Positions 32,770-35,198 of a stretch of 35,198 nt of DNA are shown here, in pieces (the first letter of the stretch is position 1; every line of letters starts with the position of its first letter). The notes below the pieces were generated by a model that was not told the origin of the DNA, did no database searches, and worked only from the letters and a program-made list of their open reading frames with translations. Location: NCBI RefSeq assembly GCF_012927105.1, contig NZ_JABBFV010000029.1, positions 1 through 35,198 on the forward strand, given 5' to 3'. A program made the translations under genes and the position numbers. The stretch comes from Sphingobium psychrophilum. Its GTDB lineage: Bacteria; Pseudomonadota; Alphaproteobacteria; Sphingomonadales; Sphingomonadaceae.

Positions 32770-33420
32770 TTAGCATGTCGCTGGGACGACGTTTTCGTTG
32801 TTGTAGATGCCGTTTGAGCCACCGCCATAATCTCTTTGGTCGCGCACGGTCATGGCAGCGACGGCAGTAATTTGGTTCTGCGGAATAAAGAGGCGAGCGA
32901 TAAGAGGCTGATAGTCATAAGCTATCTCCACGAACATAAGCGCCCCATCATCCGGTGCGGTGGCAGTCTGCCCACCGACGGTTATCCCGGTCAGGTTGCT
33001 GTCGCCGGACCGCCCATAAGAAGATGGCCAATTTTTTGCACCACGGCATCGCTGCCATCTGATCCGGTAACGGTTGGTCGGATTTGGATTGGCCACAGGT
33101 TCGATACTGCTCAGTATGACCCGTCCCTTTCCATATAGATCAAGACGGCCGCCCTGGAAGTTTGCGCCGGTCAGAAGATCGTTGAGCTGTGCCTCGGTGA
33201 TCTGCTTGTTTGCCAGCACAGTGCCGGTGCCGATCCGGGCAGCATTGTCCGCAATGTGTAGTGCAAGCTGGCTGATCCTCATCTTCGTTGTCACGAAATT
33301 CGTCAGTTCCGCTCCGGTAAACGCGATGGCCGTCATCAGCGGCAGCGCGAGGCCGAATTCCACGACGGCAACGGCCTTGGATTCGCGCGCGAGATGTCTG
33401 AATAATGCAGCAAGTTTCAT
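32770..33420 (-). CDS. TadE/TadG-type pilus assembly pseudopilin-like protein
   Basis: A 216-residue protein with an N-terminal basic stretch, then VAVVEFGLALPLMTAIAFTG, the prepilin-like TadE helix (E at +5 of the processing site), and a long soluble periplasmic part with two Cys (RWQRCRG and VVPATC). TadE-like pseudopilins act in the assembly of Flp/Tad adhesive pili. The ATG at 33420 overlaps the stop of the preceding gene (ATGA); a TTG at 33426 is less likely. Confidence 0.85.
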   Translation of the reverse strand: MKLAALFRHLARESKAVAVVEFGLALPLMTAIAFTGAELTNFVTTKMRISQLALHIADNAARIGTGTVLANKQITEAQLNDLLTGANFQGGRLDLYGKGRVILSSIEPVANPNPTNRYRIRWQRCRGAKNWPSSYGRSGDSNLTGITVGGQTATAPDDGALMFVEIAYDYQPLIARLFIPQNQITAVAAMTVRDQRDYGGGSNGIYNNENVVPATC

Positions 33421-34034
33421 GTGCAATGTCCCACGATCGGGCTGCCATAAGCGCCTTGCTCGCCAAACGGCTGGTTCTCCAGCACCGTCCGGGCCTCGAC
33501 CGTCACATTTTCAGGAAGTCCTACCAGTTTCGCGATAGGCAACAGGCGCGGGTAGGTCATATTGACCGTGTAGACCACATCGTCTTTGGCCCCACCTTGC
33601 CCATCATCGCCTCCGTCCCGATCCCACACCGTATTGCGGTTATTGTCCTGGAAGGGTTCATCATTGTCGCAGAGCCCATTGGCGTTGATGTCCTGAAAAG
33701 CCTCCGCCGTTGCCTGGGCTGCCTTGGTAAAATCCCTGAAATAGCGACGCGAGAAGGTGACAGTCGAATTGGCTGCGAGAAGCTGGACGCGTTCACGTAC
33801 AGCCGCGTCCAGAAGCTGCTGCTGAACGTCCACCTTTCCGCTTTCCAGCGTGGCGTCCCGCGCACTTTTCTGCACGGTGCCCTGAAGTACGGATTGCACG
33901 TATAAGCTATGGCCAAGGTCCATAAAGCCGAGCAGCGTCGTCACGAGCACAGTGGAAATCAGGCCGAATTCGACAATCGTCGCGCCCGCTTGGTCTTTGA
34001 TCAATCTGCAACCAGAGCGTCGAAGATCGGTCAT
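33417..34034 (-). CDS. TadE-family pseudopilin with calcium-binding-like insertion
   Basis: A 205-residue protein. The TadE segment is AGATIVEFGLISTVLVTTLL with a further hydrophobic stretch and SLYVQSVLQGTVQKSAR. The later part holds two consecutive Asp/Asn-rich loops, DINANGLCDNDEPF and DNNRNTVWDRDGGDDGQGG, like EF-hand or dockerin-type calcium loops. It ends VTVEARTVLENQPF then GSPIVGHCT. The start codon overlaps the stop of the upstream TadG-like gene (ATGA). The frame to 34463 is shadow. Confidence 0.85.
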   Translation of the reverse strand: MTDLRRSGCRLIKDQAGATIVEFGLISTVLVTTLLGFMDLGHSLYVQSVLQGTVQKSARDATLESGKVDVQQQLLDAAVRERVQLLAANSTVTFSRRYFRDFTKAAQATAEAFQDINANGLCDNDEPFQDNNRNTVWDRDGGDDGQGGAKDDVVYTVNMTYPRLLPIAKLVGLPENVTVEARTVLENQPFGEQGAYGSPIVGHCT

Positions 34035-35198
34035 TTGGTCAGCCTCAATTGCGATATTTCGTCCGCAATCTGCTGGAAGTTGGAAATCAGCGTGGCGCTG
34101 TTCGCAGCGACATAGAAACGGTTTGGCGATGCGCAGGACTGAAGCAGCGCCTGCGCCCCAGAACTGACACCTGATCCGAAGGAGATGACCCACAGTGTAA
34201 TATTCTTCGATTTGACAGCCGAGCACAGCGCCTTGGTGCGTTCGTTGACGACAGATGTGAGGACATTGGAGCTCGGACCCGCATTGCTGCGCGTCTGACG
34301 TCTGTCCCACCAACCAACCCCATGGGCGGTATAGCCCTGGTTGCTCGTTACCGTGTCGCCGTCGGTCATGAAGACCAGATGGCGCTCGATCTCGCCGCCA
34401 GTGGATGTGAAAGCATTTTCCGATCCGAACAGGCCGGTCGGCGACATAAGCCGCGCGCCCCAAAGCAGGCCGATGTCATGGTAGGTATTGCCGTTCGGAT
34501 ATAGCGTATTTACATAGGATTCGAACGCGTTCGCGGAGGAATAAGCCTTAAGCTTTGATGCCGCGGTGGGGCAAGCGTAGGTGTAGTTTCGACTAAGGTC
34601 CGAACTGGTCTTGACCTTTGCAGTGGTCCAGTTGCCGACACTATCATACCGGCCCCACACGAGGTCCGGCAGAAGTGGACGCCATTTACTGGCATCCGAC
34701 CCATTAGGGACCATATCGATGTTCATATCGAGAGCGCTGGCGGGGATCGGGCTAAACTCGCCCGTTGGATCGTCATCGCTGTTCTGATATGTCTGTCGTT
34801 CCTCGATGCAGCCGTCCCAGCCGATCGTGGCAGTCTGGCCGAATGCACCAACAGGCGCGGTAATGCCAGTGCTCCAACTGCTTCCTCCAGCCTTTAGACC
34901 CGACACGTTGAAGGTTAGCTGATCATACTCATATTCTTTGAATCCGGTTGTATCCGTGCGTTGATAATTCCGCTTCAGATAACCACTTATGTAGCGCCGC
35001 TGTATCTGGCACTTCCCGCTGACCATCACGCCTTGATAGTTAAAATAGCGTCCATCCTGATTGGTGGACCATCTAATACCAACCTTCCATGATGCTGACT
35101 CATGTAGGGGATTCCCAAAGCGGCAAATTTCTGAATCTATGGGCGCCGATTGGAGGGCATGGCCATGGGTGCAGCGATTGGACTGCGGGACGACTTTG
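34031..35198 (-). CDS. TadG-like Flp pilus assembly protein with von Willebrand A-like region (5' end outside window)
   Basis: At least 388 codons are open to the right edge. The part upstream of the GTG at 35029 also reads as coding (CRFGNPLHESASWKVGIRWS, then NQDGRYFNYQGVMVSGKC), so the true start lies beyond 35198. The C-terminal part has TYHDIGLLWGARLMSPTGLF, RHLVFMTDGDTVTSNQGY, ITLWVISFGSGV and FQQIADEISQLRLTK, as in TadG proteins with a von Willebrand A-like fold. It is secreted or inner-membrane-anchored and takes part in pilus assembly or surface display. It is the first gene of the operon visible here. Confidence 0.85.
   Translation of the reverse strand, partial: KVVPQSNRCTHGHALQSAPIDSEICRFGNPLHESASWKVGIRWSTNQDGRYFNYQGVMVSGKCQIQRRYISGYLKRNYQRTDTTGFKEYEYDQLTFNVSGLKAGGSSWSTGITAPVGAFGQTATIGWDGCIEERQTYQNSDDDPTGEFSPIPASALDMNIDMVPNGSDASKWRPLLPDLVWGRYDSVGNWTTAKVKTSSDLSRNYTYACPTAASKLKAYSSANAFESYVNTLYPNGNTYHDIGLLWGARLMSPTGLFGSENAFTSTGGEIERHLVFMTDGDTVTSNQGYTAHGVGWWDRRQTRSNAGPSSNVLTSVVNERTKALCSAVKSKNITLWVISFGSGVSSGAQALLQSCASPNRFYVAANSATLISNFQQIADEISQLRLTK

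Noticed and set aside
1..35198. tRNA, rRNA, CRISPR or phage integration sites
   Set aside because: No cloverleaf-like sequences, spaced direct repeats or integrase genes were seen.

Overview
This is a high-GC alphaproteobacterial segment, most likely from the Sphingomonadales (Sphingomonas/Sphingobium type). The basis is the mix of small protein families (DUF3597, DUF4142, a short protein ending in an SDESYPASDPPA tail, DUF6766), an EcfG-type general-stress promoter of the GGAAC-N16-CGTT form, Tad pilus pseudopilins and GTG/TTG starts with good Shine-Dalgarno sites. It reads as accessory chromosome or a large replicon. There are no RNA genes, CRISPR arrays or replication genes.

Layout. 1-3683: a 42-bp palindromic terminator, then a glycosyltransferase (GT4) and a glycogen-debranching-type glucosidase in one operon. 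3684-5232: a decayed stretch holding a DUF6766 membrane gene without a normal start, a frameshifted 43-codon gene and the tail of a DUF4142 gene. 5233-9771: hemerythrin, GrlR-like protein, Na+/H+ antiporter, MgtC-like protein, excalibur protein and a short membrane-anchored protein. 10035-15764: a crystallin-like secreted protein, three cell-wall genes (two L,D-transpeptidases and a DUF882/M15 protein), a DUF892 fragment, DUF3597, a DUF4142 lipoprotein and the 5' end of a broken alpha/beta hydrolase. 16300-17786: a PadR regulator with an operator-like dyad, translationally coupled to a membrane protein with SEDS (FtsW/RodA)-like motifs. 18357-22084: a membrane protein, then an EAL-domain gene fused in frame to the N-terminus of an IS630 transposase, abutted by an ISL3-family element with a frameshifted transposase. 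22377-26600: a hemerythrin-like protein, a PilZ protein, and a copper operon (P1B ATPase plus CueR) behind a 19-bp-spacer MerR-type promoter, followed by a CopD remnant. 26607-30064: a histidine-kinase remnant, a large MHYT-GAF-kinase-receiver hybrid protein, and a small membrane protein with a perfect EcfG promoter. 30322-35198 (minus): TadG-like, TadE, TadE-like, a small membrane-anchored protein and a PAS-GGDEF-EAL-PilZ protein in one apparent operon running in from beyond the right edge.

Themes: envelope stress and ion or copper homeostasis; peptidoglycan remodelling; and c-di-GMP signalling (EAL chimera, PilZ, GGDEF-EAL-PilZ) next to surface-pilus genes. Gene remnants are unusually frequent (at least seven), which suggests repeated recombination and deletion. 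No clearly new multi-gene defence or biosynthetic system is visible. The least familiar items are the PadR/SEDS-like pair, the transposase-EAL chimera and the GGDEF-EAL-PilZ protein embedded in the Tad-type operon.
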